The notes beneath the pieces were generated by a model. It did no database searches and had not been told where the DNA came from. It was given only the letters and a program-made list of their open reading frames with translations. This document shows positions 1 through 8,087 of a stretch of 64,000 nt of DNA, piece after piece. The translations under genes and the position numbers were made by a program. The DNA is from Microbacterium capsulatum (GTDB taxonomy: Bacteria; Actinomycetota; Actinomycetes; Actinomycetales; Microbacteriaceae): NCBI RefSeq assembly GCF_030865425.1, contig NZ_JAVFCB010000009.1:107051-171050 (forward strand). Direction: 5' to 3'. The stretch's first letter is position 1, and the number at the start of each line of letters is the position of its first letter.

Positions 1-2684
1 TCGTGCGGGCGGGGCGCGGTGTTCGTCTTCTCGTCGACGGGGAGGATCTGGATCGTGATGTACCCGGCGGCCTTCTGCCCGTTCGAGTCGACCGCCTCAT
101 AGGTGGCGTAGACCGTGCGCGGGGTGGGGCCGGCGCGGAAGCGGACCGTGTCCTGCGAGACGAACGCCTCGCCGTACTTCGGGTCGATCAGCGGCTCGAC
201 GAGCTTCGGCGCGACATGCAGGGTCGTGCCGGGGGCGTGCTTGTCGTTGGCCAGGACCGGGATCGTCACCACGTCGCCGGCGCGCACGACCGCGGTGTCG
301 TCGTGCACGACCGGCGGCTCGAGTTTCGCCGGAGCAGGGATCGGGATGACGATGACGTCGCCCTCGGCGGTCTTCGACCCGTTCGAGATCTTGTAGCTGA
401 ACCGGACCTCCTGGTTCAGGTTGCCCTGATCCGTGACCCGGACGGTCTCGTGGTTCAGCACCGACACCGAGATCCCGCTGTGCGGAGGCACCGTCACCGA
501 CTGCACGACGAGGATCCCGCCGGCCGGGTCGATGTCGTTGTTCAGCACGCCGACGAGGACGTCGCCGCCCGCGGGCAGCAGCGCGACGTCGCGCACCGCG
601 ATCGGCGGGGCGGCCTCGGCGGTCTTGTCGAGCACGTCGATGCGGACCAGGCCCGGCACCGCGTTCGGGCCGGCGCTGGCGAGGTACTGCGCGTAGTACA
701 CGCCGGGCAGCGCCGCCTGGAACGTGAACGTGCCCTCGGCGAAGTTCGGGGTGAGCACGGCGCCGGGCACCTCGTCCACGCGGGCGAGGCGCAGCGGCTC
801 GCGACCGGAGCTGGAGTCGTTCAGCAGGGGCGACACGGTGACCTGCTCGCCGGCGCGGGTGACGACGTGGTCGGCCTCGGTCTTCGGCTCCGTGGTGCCG
901 GCGGGGCGCACATCCAGCCGGACCGTGCCGGTGGTCAGCTCGCCGAGCGCGTCGGCGACGACGACCTTGATCTCCTTGCGTCCGGGCATGCTCGCGATCG
1001 CGTGGTAGGTGAACTGCCCGTCGGGGGTGAAGTCGACCTGGTCGCCGGGGGCGGCGATCACGTCCTTCAGGTACATGTCGTCGCCGTCGGGATCGATCCA
1101 GTCCGGCAGGGCGTTGTACTTGACCGAGCCGCCGGCCTCGACGATCAGACCGGGCACGCGCTGCTGCTTGGGCGGGGCGTTCTGGCTCCAGTCGTGCACG
1201 TCGATCGTGACGGTCGCGGTGGCCTTCCCGCCGCGGCCGTCGTCGGCCTGGTACTGGAACGTGCCGGATCCGCTGGCCTTGTCGGGCACCGCGATCTGCA
1301 GTGCACCGCCGTTGTTGATCGGCTGCACCTCGCCGATCGAGGGCTGCGCCTGGGCGAGGGAGGCGACGAGCACGTCGCCGTCCGCGTCGCTGTCGTTGTC
1401 CAGCACGGGCAGCATCGTGGTGCGGCCGGGCCGGACGCCGAAGGTGTCGTCGCGGGCGACCGGCGGGGTGTTCTCCGGTGTGCGCTTGGGCAGGGTCGTC
1501 TCGACCTGGTCGTCGGCGGTCTGATCCTGCTTCTGGGTGTCGCCCTCCGGCGGCACGATGTCCTGCCAGTTGTCGACGCGCTGCAGGTTGTCGGTGGCGA
1601 GCCAGGCGGCGCCGCTCGCCGTGTCGTTGAGCACGACCACGTCGCGGTTCACCCGGAACACGAGCGACGTGCTGTGCTCGGCGCCTTCGATCGAGGTCTT
1701 CAGATCGTCCGCGGTGCCGACGCAGTCGCGGAGGAAGGTCGCGGATCCGCCCCACGCACCGTAGGTGCAGCCCTTCACGAACACCGGAGCGGCCGGGGCG
1801 CCGATGCCGCCGGCCTCCTTCACAGAGGGAGCGGATCCATCCAGCGGGACCGAGACGAGCGCATCGGCGGTCGCCAGCGCGACGGACGAGTTCTCGGCGG
1901 AGGCCTGCTGCAGCACGGCCGCGTCGGTGCTCTTCAGGCCCGCGCCCCTGGCGTCGGCGCCGTTCAGGTCGGTGCGGTGCCCGGCGGCGTAGACGGCCTT
2001 CGCCTCGGCGTCGAGGACGACCGGGGTGGCGCCGACGACCGTGATGCTCGGCTTCGCGCCCTGGCCGAGGTCGATCCCCTCGGTGGACGGCTTCTGCGGG
2101 GCGCCCTGCGCGTCGACGTGCACGGTGACGATCGCGCGGTCCTTCGCGGAGACGGCGTAGACCGTGCCGTCCTGGCCGACCGTGACATCGGCGTCGGGGC
2201 CGAGCACGGCGGACGGCCGGCTGCCCGTGGCCTTGAAGCCGCCGAGGGCGGAGGCCGGCAGCACCCAGAGCTTGCCGTCCTTCGGGGCGAGGATCGCGAC
2301 GGTGGTGCCGCCGAGGGCCGTCTTCGCGCCGCCGGGCACCGCGACCGCGTCGCCCAGCGAGACCCGGGCCGGGTCGACCGCCGTCAGGGTCGAGGAGCCG
2401 TGGTCGGTGACGAGCACCGTGCCGCCGGCCTGCAGCACGTCGTAGTTCTCGCTCGCGGCGCGCAGGCCGCCGTCGAGCACGCGGGACTCGTTGTTGAAGT
2501 GCCCGACGAGCAGGCTCGCCGTCTTCGTGAGCCACACGCCGCCGTCATGCAGGTCGACCTCGGCAGTGGGGTTGCCCTCGTAGGCGAACGCCATGCCGGC
2601 GACGGCGATGGAGGCGGCTGTGACCGCTGCGGCGGAGGCGAGGCTCTTCGGACGCAGACGCAGCCACGCGAACGACTTCACCAC
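1..2684 (-). CDS. Large secreted Ig-like/fibronectin-type multi-domain protein (3' end beyond the window)
   Basis: The minus-strand frame is open from a GTG at 2684 to the left edge, so about 894 residues are visible and the C-terminus is missing. A GGGGGGA ribosome site lies about 8 nt before the GTG-GTG start. The N-terminus has a basic stretch, then a hydrophobic segment of about 20 residues (VTAASIAVAGMAFA), read as a signal peptide or anchor. The first half resembles a beta-propeller-like surface domain (motifs such as VLVTDHGSSTLTAVDP). The second half, from about residue 400, is a series of cadherin/Ig-like units of the type PPVARDDTFGVRPG, VLDNDSDADGD and VLNNDIDPAG. In actinobacteria such proteins often sit beside MoxR/DUF58/FHA genes and T7SS genes. 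Its promoter carries the same palindrome as the T7SS units, so co-regulation is likely. The function is unknown; an extracellular adhesive or envelope role is an inference. Confidence 0.8.
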   Translation of the reverse strand, partial: MVKSFAWLRLRPKSLASAAAVTAASIAVAGMAFAYEGNPTAEVDLHDGGVWLTKTASLLVGHFNNESRVLDGGLRAASENYDVLQAGGTVLVTDHGSSTLTAVDPARVSLGDAVAVPGGAKTALGGTTVAILAPKDGKLWVLPASALGGFKATGSRPSAVLGPDADVTVGQDGTVYAVSAKDRAIVTVHVDAQGAPQKPSTEGIDLGQGAKPSITVVGATPVVLDAEAKAVYAAGHRTDLNGADARGAGLKSTDAAVLQQASAENSSVALATADALVSVPLDGSAPSVKEAGGIGAPAAPVFVKGCTYGAWGGSATFLRDCVGTADDLKTSIEGAEHSTSLVFRVNRDVVVLNDTASGAAWLATDNLQRVDNWQDIVPPEGDTQKQDQTADDQVETTLPKRTPENTPPVARDDTFGVRPGRTTMLPVLDNDSDADGDVLVASLAQAQPSIGEVQPINNGGALQIAVPDKASGSGTFQYQADDGRGGKATATVTIDVHDWSQNAPPKQQRVPGLIVEAGGSVKYNALPDWIDPDGDDMYLKDVIAAPGDQVDFTPDGQFTYHAIASMPGRKEIKVVVADALGELTTGTVRLDVRPAGTTEPKTEADHVVTRAGEQVTVSPLLNDSSSGREPLRLARVDEVPGAVLTPNFAEGTFTFQAALPGVYYAQYLASAGPNAVPGLVRIDVLDKTAEAAPPIAVRDVALLPAGGDVLVGVLNNDIDPAGGILVVQSVTVPPHSGISVSVLNHETVRVTDQGNLNQEVRFSYKISNGSKTAEGDVIVIPIPAPAKLEPPVVHDDTAVVRAGDVVTIPVLANDKHAPGTTLHVAPKLVEPLIDPKYGEAFVSQDTVRFRAGPTPRTVYATYEAVDSNGQKAAGYITIQILPVDEKTNTAPRPH

Positions 2685-2747
2685 GAAAAATCCCCCCGGA
2701 CGTCACAGCGATCCCCCGACCGTGCACAGGAGGGGGATACGCGGGCG

Positions 2748-2795
2748 AGTCTACCCGGCGCCCCTGGACGCCCCGCGATGGGGAGAACTCCCCAT
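2748..2795 (-). promoter_or_regulatory. T7SS-type operator/promoter, copy 1
   Basis: The palindrome ATGGGGAG-AA-CTCCCCAT lies at 2778-2795. A -10-like TAGACT (minus strand, 2753-2748) follows 24 nt later. No TTGACA-like -35 is visible, because the palindrome abuts the -35 position. It would drive the surface-protein gene starting at 2684. The same arrangement occurs at 18401-18446, 22359-22405 and 28784-28830. Confidence 0.7.
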
Positions 2796-2818
2796 GCCGG
2801 GGGCGCGCGATGCAAATC

Positions 2819-2862
2819 GGGGTCGTTGAGCGAGGACGGCGGAGCCGACCGAGACGAAACGC
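2819..2862. repeat. Half copy of the GGGGTCGTTGAGCGAG dispersed palindrome
   Basis: The stretch begins GGGGTCGTTGAGCGAG and continues to GAGACGAAACG, matching the left arm of the complete elements at 52771-52876 and 60340-60446. The right arm is absent; the sequence instead runs into the gene fragment at 2919-3044. It is probably a truncated copy. Confidence 0.75.
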
Positions 2863-2918
2863 TGTTCTCCACTGTGCCTGCCGCTTCGCGCGCGACGAAG
2901 CAGATCCGCGACGATTCG

Positions 2919-3044
2919 GTTCACCTCCATGAAGGTGATCCTGTAGACCTCCATGCTGCCCATCTTCGGGAGGCCGACGAACCGATGCCTCGTTGTCGCG
3001 GAGATGAACCATCGGAACGGACCGTTCGCAAAGGCCGAGATCAG
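2919..3044 (-). pseudogene. 42-codon fragment of a small membrane-protein paralogue
   Basis: Read on the minus strand, this encodes a stretch (LISAFANGPFRWF...RFVGLPKMG...RIT...EVN) that aligns along its whole length with the last 42 residues of the 95-aa protein at 7688-7975 (VVSALANGPFRLL...QFIGLADMG...RIT...FN). The N-terminal membrane helix of the relative is missing, and the stop codon is lost, so the frame runs on through the half repeat at 2819-2862. It is therefore a decayed duplicate, not a working gene. DNA identity continues just past the coding end (AAGGTGATCCTGT in both places). Confidence 0.65.
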
Positions 3045-3124
3045 GCCAGCGGTGTGACGCGAGCCCCCAAAGCCACGGTCTCCTGCATCACGCAACGCCT
3101 CAACACATCAGCGCATGCGCCTAA

Positions 3125-3619
3125 TCACTTCGAATGTGGCATCGCGTTCACGATTTCTTCGAGTTCAGATCGACGCGCGCCCCGTACAGCCCAACCATCT
3201 TTCGGCGTGATCTCGATCTCAACTTCCCGCCCGTCGTCAAGAACGAGCAAGATGTGATTGAAGGTGACTCTAGAGCGTCGCCCAATCGATACCCTCTCGA
3301 TCTGGGAGCTGCTGAACGAGTGCGCCAGACGCGCGTTGGATCGCGTCGAAAGGGTTGTGCGTACGGAGAACACATCTACCCTGTCCGCATAGATGAACAG
3401 CCAACCGGGTGAAAGAACCTCGTTGACGGCGTCGCTCTTGGCGACATATGCCGTTCGAAGCAGCGCCCATTCACGAGGACTGGCAACAATCGCGGCGCGC
3501 CGGGCGTTGATCGACAACAGTCCCCATTGCCAAAGCTGACCAAATGCGCCGAGGAAGCAGATCGGAGCAAGACTGAGGCGAAGCCAAACCGGGACTTCCA
3601 TCTCCGCGAAGATCGCCAC
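3125..3619 (-). CDS. Small membrane protein, paralogue 1 of a three-member family (start probably damaged)
   Basis: From the in-frame GTG at 3619 this gives 164 residues. There is a hydrophobic N-terminal helix, the family motif QLWQWGLLSINARR, a beta-rich domain (SPGWLFIYADRVDVFSVR) and a C-terminal signature (DGREVEIEITPKDGW-AVRGARRSELEEI). It is clearly homologous to the proteins at 3751-4359 and 6657-7274. Homology to paralogue 3 continues upstream of this GTG through a first transmembrane helix (ARTAFAG...GLYCLYVAIF). No start codon exists in that frame before a stop. The ATG that aligns with the paralogue start is at 3713, out of frame by about 1 nt. The gene is either a recent pseudogene or is translated from the internal GTG. 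The sequence gives no biochemical function. Confidence 0.6.
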   Translation of the reverse strand: MAIFAEMEVPVWLRLSLAPICFLGAFGQLWQWGLLSINARRAAIVASPREWALLRTAYVAKSDAVNEVLSPGWLFIYADRVDVFSVRTTLSTRSNARLAHSFSSSQIERVSIGRRSRVTFNHILLVLDDGREVEIEITPKDGWAVRGARRSELEEIVNAMPHSK

Positions 3620-3750
3620 ATATAGGCAATATAGGCCAATGAGAAACGTTAGCCCAGCAAATGCAGTTCGTGCCGCAACACCAAGGGTGAGTCCGGGCTC
3701 AAATTCGCCACATTCTTAACTAAACTAAGCACCCCTGACCAATCGCTACT

Positions 3751-4359
3751 TCACACACGGTCGCTGGAACCGCCCGACGCCTCCCTAATCGCACTCGCGA
3801 TCTCTTCCAACTCCCCTCGACGTGCTCCTCGTACCGTCCACCCATTCTTCGGAGTGATCTCGATCTCGACCTCGCGCCCGTCAGCGAGATTCATGAAGAC
3901 ATGGTCGAAGCCGACTCGGACACGTCGATCAACCGATACCTCCTTGATCGCGTCACCCGACAACGAGTACGCCCTTCGCGCCTTCGACCGGACAGAAAGG
4001 ATCATCCGCACATCGAAGATCTCCAAGTGATCTGAAAAAACAAACACCCATCCCGGCTTCAGTCGATCAACGATCATGTCGTCTTTCAAGACGTAACCCA
4101 TGCGGACCAACGCCCACGCAACTGGTTGCGCAAGACTCGCCGCATTGCGTGCATTTGTGGACATAAGACCCCACTGCCGAAGCAGCACAAATGCCATGAC
4201 AAGAAACAAGACACCAACAACGAGAAGGTACCAGTCAGGATCTCCGGTCCCGGCAAAAAATGCGGCGGAAAAAAGAGCCCCACACGCGAGCACAAATATG
4301 CAGGCAAGAACTATTCTTGATACCACGGCCCAGGTCGCATCCGGAATATATGACGTCAC
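3751..4359 (-). CDS. Membrane protein, paralogue 2 of the three-member family
   Basis: The product has 202 residues from a GTG at 4359; no strong ribosome site is visible. Two N-terminal transmembrane helices (about residues 13-35 and 44-62) are followed by the shared motif RQWGLMSTNARNAA. A cytoplasmic beta-rich domain comes next, with KPGWVFVFSDHLEIFDVR and the C-terminal signature ADGREVEIEITPKNGW-TVRGARRGELEEIASAI. The coding DNA is visibly richer in A and T than the secretion genes, like the rest of this patch. I do not recognise the family. Its repetition next to a T7SS makes an accessory or immunity-like role possible, but this is inference only. Confidence 0.75.
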   Translation of the reverse strand: MTSYIPDATWAVVSRIVLACIFVLACGALFSAAFFAGTGDPDWYLLVVGVLFLVMAFVLLRQWGLMSTNARNAASLAQPVAWALVRMGYVLKDDMIVDRLKPGWVFVFSDHLEIFDVRMILSVRSKARRAYSLSGDAIKEVSVDRRVRVGFDHVFMNLADGREVEIEITPKNGWTVRGARRGELEEIASAIREASGGSSDRV

Positions 4360-4448
4360 AATCGTTCACCCTTTGCCCTGCAAGTCGGGCGCCCGTTCGC
4401 TCTCCGCCGCGAAGCGCCCGGTCCCCGCCGCACCCGACGCTCGCGCCA

Positions 4449-5036
4449 TCAATACCGGCCGTACATGCCCACGCGAATCCAGCCGCGGCTGGCGTAGGGA
4501 ACACCGGGGGCGCTCGCAGGTCGCTGCACCAAGACAGGACCGATCATCGTCCGAAGCGGGCCCGTCTCGGCCACGTCTGCCGAGGTCGGATCGGATGCTG
4601 CGATGTTTTGCGATGTCGAATCCTGGGCCTCGCGAGCTCCGTCTGGACGTGTGAACTTGCCGACCACCGAGTCCTTCGCAGCAAGCAACCAGGCGGCTGC
4701 CTCGGGTGACACGTCGAACTTCGGAGCGGGCGCGTTGGGCGCCGTGGACGTGTCGTAGATCGTCCGGTCCGGCAGCGGACGCGCCGGCTCCGACTCCCCG
4801 ACCGGCACTTGCGGCACCATCGACGGCAGGTCTCCCACCGGGAGCGCCGGCAGATCCGTCACATCGAAGGGGCGTGCCGGTTCCTCGGACGGCGCCGGTT
4901 CGGGGGAAGCCGCAGGGTCCTCGGACGAGCGGGCCGCCGCGACGACCACCGACGCCGACGCCGACTCGGCGACCGTCAGTCCTGCCAGCACGGCAAGCAA
5001 CCCAACAGCCGTAACGAGCATCGATCGGACCTTCAT
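4449..5036 (-). CDS. Secreted protein of unknown function
   Basis: The product has 195 residues from the ATG at 5036. A GTG one codon upstream (5039) is possible, and GGGGG lies 7 nt before the ATG. The N-terminus is a clear signal peptide (MKVRSMLVTAVGLLAVLAG, then VAESASAS). A Pro/Glu/Ser-rich stretch of about 60 residues (ASPEPAPSEEPARP) follows. The remaining 120 residues contain SPEAAAWLLAAKDSVVGKF and end in an aromatic/basic tail (YASRGWIRVGMYGRY). No known domain is recognised. It sits between two groups of membrane-protein genes on the same strand, so it is probably an envelope or exported protein of this accessory patch. Confidence 0.7.
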   Translation of the reverse strand: MKVRSMLVTAVGLLAVLAGLTVAESASASVVVAAARSSEDPAASPEPAPSEEPARPFDVTDLPALPVGDLPSMVPQVPVGESEPARPLPDRTIYDTSTAPNAPAPKFDVSPEAAAWLLAAKDSVVGKFTRPDGAREAQDSTSQNIAASDPTSADVAETGPLRTMIGPVLVQRPASAPGVPYASRGWIRVGMYGRY

Positions 5037-5157
5037 CACGAATCCCCCGTTCTGGAGCTATCCCCTGACGATCCATCCAGCGAACACCAAGGTTACACAT
5101 AGTGAGCTTCCAGGTTGGCCACGTGGTGCCACAAGATGACAATCAAGAAGGCGGCGG

Positions 5158-5658
5158 TCATCCCTCAAGCAGCACGAACGCGACGCCCGCGACGAACCCG
5201 ATCCCCCCGTATGCGAGCAGTGCCGTCCCGACGCCGATCATCACTCGATCGCGGGCGGGGATCACCACGCGGTCACCGACTCGCCAATCTTCGCGCCGCC
5301 TCCACGATCGGAAGATCATGCGGACGCCGGCCAGGACCGAGACGACTGCCGTGGCGTTCACGAGAGCCGCAATCGGCATCGCCCACTCACCGAGGCCCGC
5401 TGCCACCGCATCGAAGACCAACCCGGAGTGCCGCAACGATGCCCGGACGGACGGAAATGCCGGGAGCGTCACAAGAAATACCCCGAGCAAGAGCTGCATG
5501 ACACCGATCACGACCGGATACCACGGCCGCTCGCTAATTCCCCCCGGCACAGCCCCGGCGCGGACCATGTTTTCGGTTACGCGCCGGCGGAAAATGACCA
5601 TCAGCACGCTCGACACCATCAGGACAACGCCGAGAACGACGAGAACGACCGACATCAC
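5158..5658 (-). CDS. Four-helix membrane protein of unknown function
   Basis: The product has 166 residues beginning with a very hydrophobic helix (MMSVVLVVLGVVLMVSSVLMV) and a basic RRR boundary. Three more helices follow (around residues 50-68, 93-110 and 140-163). The start codon overlaps the stop of the preceding gene at 5655-6524 by 4 nt (ATGA), so the two are almost certainly co-translated. No domain is recognised. The overlap with a second multi-helix membrane protein suggests the two products work together. Confidence 0.75.
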   Translation of the reverse strand: MMSVVLVVLGVVLMVSSVLMVIFRRRVTENMVRAGAVPGGISERPWYPVVIGVMQLLLGVFLVTLPAFPSVRASLRHSGLVFDAVAAGLGEWAMPIAALVNATAVVSVLAGVRMIFRSWRRREDWRVGDRVVIPARDRVMIGVGTALLAYGGIGFVAGVAFVLLEG

Positions 5659-6524
5659 ATCTCCTGGGATTCATCCAGAAGCCGAAGAACCGCACCGACC
5701 TCGCGCCTGCCTCCGCCGTATCGCGGGGAGAACCGGTGCGGGTTCACGAGGACGACCTCGAGCCGGGTCCCTTCATGCCCGACGAGAACGAGTGTGGGGT
5801 AGCAGCCAAACCGCCGCGCGTGCTCCGCTTGTCCCATCGACTCCGGAAACGACGAGAGGGCCGGTCGTTCGTCTGGCACGCCGAACGGATACTGCTGCAC
5901 GCTGACTCTGCACCCATCGAACGTGAGGACCCCGCGCGCATAGGACGCCACCAGGGTCCGATCCCGCCCGACGAGCTGTGCCGAGTCGTAGGGGATGGCC
6001 ACGGCTCCGCTCGTTGCCGCGACCCGCCGCGCCCAGCGACGCAGTCCGTCCCCGCGCAGCATCACGACGGCGAGCGCGACCACCGTGTAGAGCAGCATCA
6101 CCACGGTGGTGCCCATCTGAGCGGTCGTCAGTCCTCCGGTGACGACGAACGGCGCGGCCGACAACGCAGCCAAACAGAGGGGCACCGCCCAGAGGGCGTA
6201 GTCCGAGATCCGAGTCCGATACTGCAGGGGCACTGTGCCTCCGCCAGTGGCGATCTCCGCACCCCACCAGAGCCGGTAGTTCCGCGCCTTCTCTGCGCTG
6301 AAGAACATCAGCCCGATGAGCAGCGGGCTGATCGACACGACGGCACCGCCCCGATCCGCCGATCGAGACCATTCCGCGAGTACTCCGGCGAAGGCAAGGA
6401 TCCCCGCTGCGATCGCGCACACGACTCCGAACCAGTGGAAGATCCTCCACCGCCGGTACAACCACCCCGCGTACAGCGCCGAGCCCTGCTCATCGACCAT
6501 CCCCTGGTTACCCGATGCTTCCAT
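5655..6524 (-). CDS. Membrane protein with a C-terminal soluble domain
   Basis: The product has 289 residues from the ATG at 6524. A short cytoplasmic stretch (LYAGWLYRRWRIFHWFG) leads into helix 1. About four helices follow within residues 33-160 (for example AIAAGILAFAGVL, SPLLIGLMFF and MGTTVVMLLYTVVALAVVML). A soluble C-terminal half of about 120 residues ends LRLLDESQEM. It overlaps the next gene by 4 nt. Its promoter region and first 30 or so codons are duplicated at 7445-7597, where a truncated copy remains. No known family is recognised. Confidence 0.75.
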   Translation of the reverse strand: MEASGNQGMVDEQGSALYAGWLYRRWRIFHWFGVVCAIAAGILAFAGVLAEWSRSADRGGAVVSISPLLIGLMFFSAEKARNYRLWWGAEIATGGGTVPLQYRTRISDYALWAVPLCLAALSAAPFVVTGGLTTAQMGTTVVMLLYTVVALAVVMLRGDGLRRWARRVAATSGAVAIPYDSAQLVGRDRTLVASYARGVLTFDGCRVSVQQYPFGVPDERPALSSFPESMGQAEHARRFGCYPTLVLVGHEGTRLEVVLVNPHRFSPRYGGGRREVGAVLRLLDESQEM

Positions 6525-6582
6525 TCAGTGCCTCGACTCAACTGGTCCGGAGCATCTCCATTGCCCCTGGATATCCTGCGCG
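6428..6582. repeat. Segmental duplication, copy A (5' end and promoter of the 289-aa gene)
   Basis: About 155 bp covering the upstream region and first codons of the gene at 5655-6524. It matches 7445-7597 closely, sharing blocks such as GGAAGATCCTCCACCGCCGG and CTGGTTACCCGATGCTTCCA. Copy A belongs to the intact gene. Confidence 0.8.
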
Positions 6583-6656
6583 TCCGCCTGTGTCGCAGCG
6601 AACTTCTTCGCGGGCGCGACCTCGGCGCCGAGAAGATCCGTTTGGCACACTCGCCG

Positions 6657-7274
6657 TTAGCTACTTCCGACACGGCCCCGAGAACCACCCGCTACCTCCT
6701 TAATCGCGCTCGCAACCTCTTCCAACTCCTCTCGACGTGCTCCTCGTACCGTCCACCCATTCTTCGGGGTGATCTCGATCTCAACGGTGCGCCCGTCTGC
6801 CAAGTCGACGAAGATGTGATCGTACGAGAGACGAAACCGGCGCGAGATAGAAACTTCACGGATATCTGCGGCTTCAAGACTAAGCACGTTACGAGACGGC
6901 GACCTGGGCGTCATTGCGTATCGCACATCAAAGATATCGACCCGGTCATGAAACACGAATATCCACCCAGGCCGCAAGAACTGAATAACGACGTCGTCGC
7001 TTTCGATATACCCGGTTCGGATCAATGCCCACGCAATAGGACGTTCCTGGCGCACCATCCGGCTTGCATTGATTGACAGGAAGCCCCATTGCCAGAGCTG
7101 CAGTGCCGCACCAGCCAACAGCAGCAGCCCTATGAGGGCGAGCTGCCAGGGCATTGAATCAGGGGTTTGGAACAACGCGACATACAGGCAAGTTAGGCCG
7201 CCAACGGCGACGGTTCCCATCATGACGGTTCTCACTACAACGGTCGGCGGGCCGTCCGGGCTTAGAATCCTCAT
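6657..7274 (-). CDS. Membrane protein, paralogue 3 of the three-member family
   Basis: The product has 205 residues from the ATG at 7274, chosen because GGGGAA precedes it and because the homology with paralogue 1 starts here. An upstream in-frame start at 7391 would add 39 residues without similarity. Two helices (about residues 15-35 and 45-62) are followed by LQLWQWGFLSINASRM, then RPGWIFVFHDRVDIFDVR, and the C-terminal signature ADGRTVEIEITPKNGW-TVRGARREELEEVASAI. It is the least GC-rich of the three. The function is unknown; see the entries for paralogues 1 and 2. Confidence 0.75.
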   Translation of the reverse strand: MRILSPDGPPTVVVRTVMMGTVAVGGLTCLYVALFQTPDSMPWQLALIGLLLLAGAALQLWQWGFLSINASRMVRQERPIAWALIRTGYIESDDVVIQFLRPGWIFVFHDRVDIFDVRYAMTPRSPSRNVLSLEAADIREVSISRRFRLSYDHIFVDLADGRTVEIEITPKNGWTVRGARREELEEVASAIKEVAGGSRGRVGSS

Positions 7275-7391
7275 CTGTTCCCCATTCTCACCAAGCAACT
7301 CGCTCTCTTCCGTCCGGAAGGGGTTCAAATATTCCAGCGACCAGCTCAATGGCCGTTGGAAGCCCCATGGTAAGGCCAAATACGGCACCAA

Positions 7392-7535
7392 CTAGGTAGC
7401 CACCGAGCCCTGGGATGAGAGCCGATATGACTGTCGTGCTACTGCGAACCAATGGAAGATCCTCCACCGCCGGTACAGCCACCCCGCATACAGCGCCAAG
7501 CTATGCTCCGTGCCCTGGTTACCCGATGCTTCCAT
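7392..7535 (-). pseudogene. Truncated second copy of the 289-aa membrane-protein gene
   Basis: An ATG at 7535 opens a frame whose first 30 residues (MEASGNQG...LYAGWLYRRWRIFHWF) match the start of the protein at 5655-6524. The match then ends and a stop follows after 47 codons. In a neighbouring frame, translation continues after the same point into a hydrophobic, membrane-like stretch (PGLGGYLVGAVFGLTMGLP) to 7288, so the remnant may be a frameshifted fusion. The 413 bases between 7275 and 7687 hold only this remnant and the duplicated promoter. Confidence 0.65.
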
Positions 7536-7597
7536 TCAGCGCCTCAACTCAACTGGCCCGGAGCATATTCATGGCCCCTTGGATATCCTGCCCGCGC
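7445..7597. repeat. Segmental duplication, copy B
   Basis: This is the counterpart of 6428-6582, with scattered substitutions and a short deletion. It includes the promoter side (TTGGATATCCTGCC) and the first codons of the duplicated gene. The copies are in direct orientation about 1 kb apart, flanking the paralogue 3 gene. Confidence 0.8.
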
Positions 7598-7687
7598 GGT
7601 AAAATTCGCCCCAGGTCGGGTGGTCACCCCAACCGCAATAATGGCGACTCGTGCAGTATGTGCTGGTACCAGAATCATGGTCGCAAT

Positions 7688-7975
7688 CTAATTGAAAGTG
7701 AGCAAGGTGATCCTGTTCGGCTTGATCTTTCCCATGTCCGCGAGGCCGATGAACTGAGGTCGCTCGCTCGGCAAGATGAGTAGGCGGAACGGCCCGTTCG
7801 CCAAAGCGGAAACGACGTTGCGGTCATACCACGTCACGGTCTGACTTGGCGACGCATCCTGGGCCCATGAATGAACGGAGATCCAAGCCAGCCAAGCAAA
7901 AGCAATAAGAATCCAAAGCAGACAGCCGCGTACGAGCAGTATCAGGAACCAAGAAAGCACGGTGAGAAACTTCAC
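7688..7975 (-). CDS. Small one-helix membrane protein
   Basis: The product has 95 residues from the GTG at 7975, selected because GGAG lies 7 nt upstream and because the first residues then form a transmembrane helix (FLTVLSWFLILLVRGCLLWI). Longer upstream starts would run into the preceding gene at 8088-8654. The soluble tail contains TVTWYDRNVVSALANGPFR and QFIGLADMG. A decayed copy of the tail is found at 2919-3044, so this small gene has been duplicated inside the patch. The function is unknown. Confidence 0.6.
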   Translation of the reverse strand: MKFLTVLSWFLILLVRGCLLWILIAFAWLAWISVHSWAQDASPSQTVTWYDRNVVSALANGPFRLLILPSERPQFIGLADMGKIKPNRITLLTFN

Positions 7976-8087
7976 GGGAGCGCTCCAATTCTCCTCGCCC
8001 ACCCCGTCAGAGTAGCTGTGCCGCGGGGGACACCACAGCAACCGGGCGACGACGGCGCCACGGTGTCGGCTGACGCACGACCAGACA

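Noticed and set aside
3..3257. Very long plus-strand reading frame opposite the surface-protein gene, and similar ones at 9185-14104, 17664-20135 and 46080-48368
   Set aside because: They are antisense to genes with clear motifs, have Arg/Ala/Gly-rich compositions without domains, and arise because GC-rich codons leave few stops on the opposite strand.
7288..7482. 64-residue hydrophobic frame as an independent gene
   Set aside because: It overlaps the truncated duplicate in another frame, has no ribosome site, and its start lies inside duplicated coding sequence; it is better explained as frameshifted remnant.
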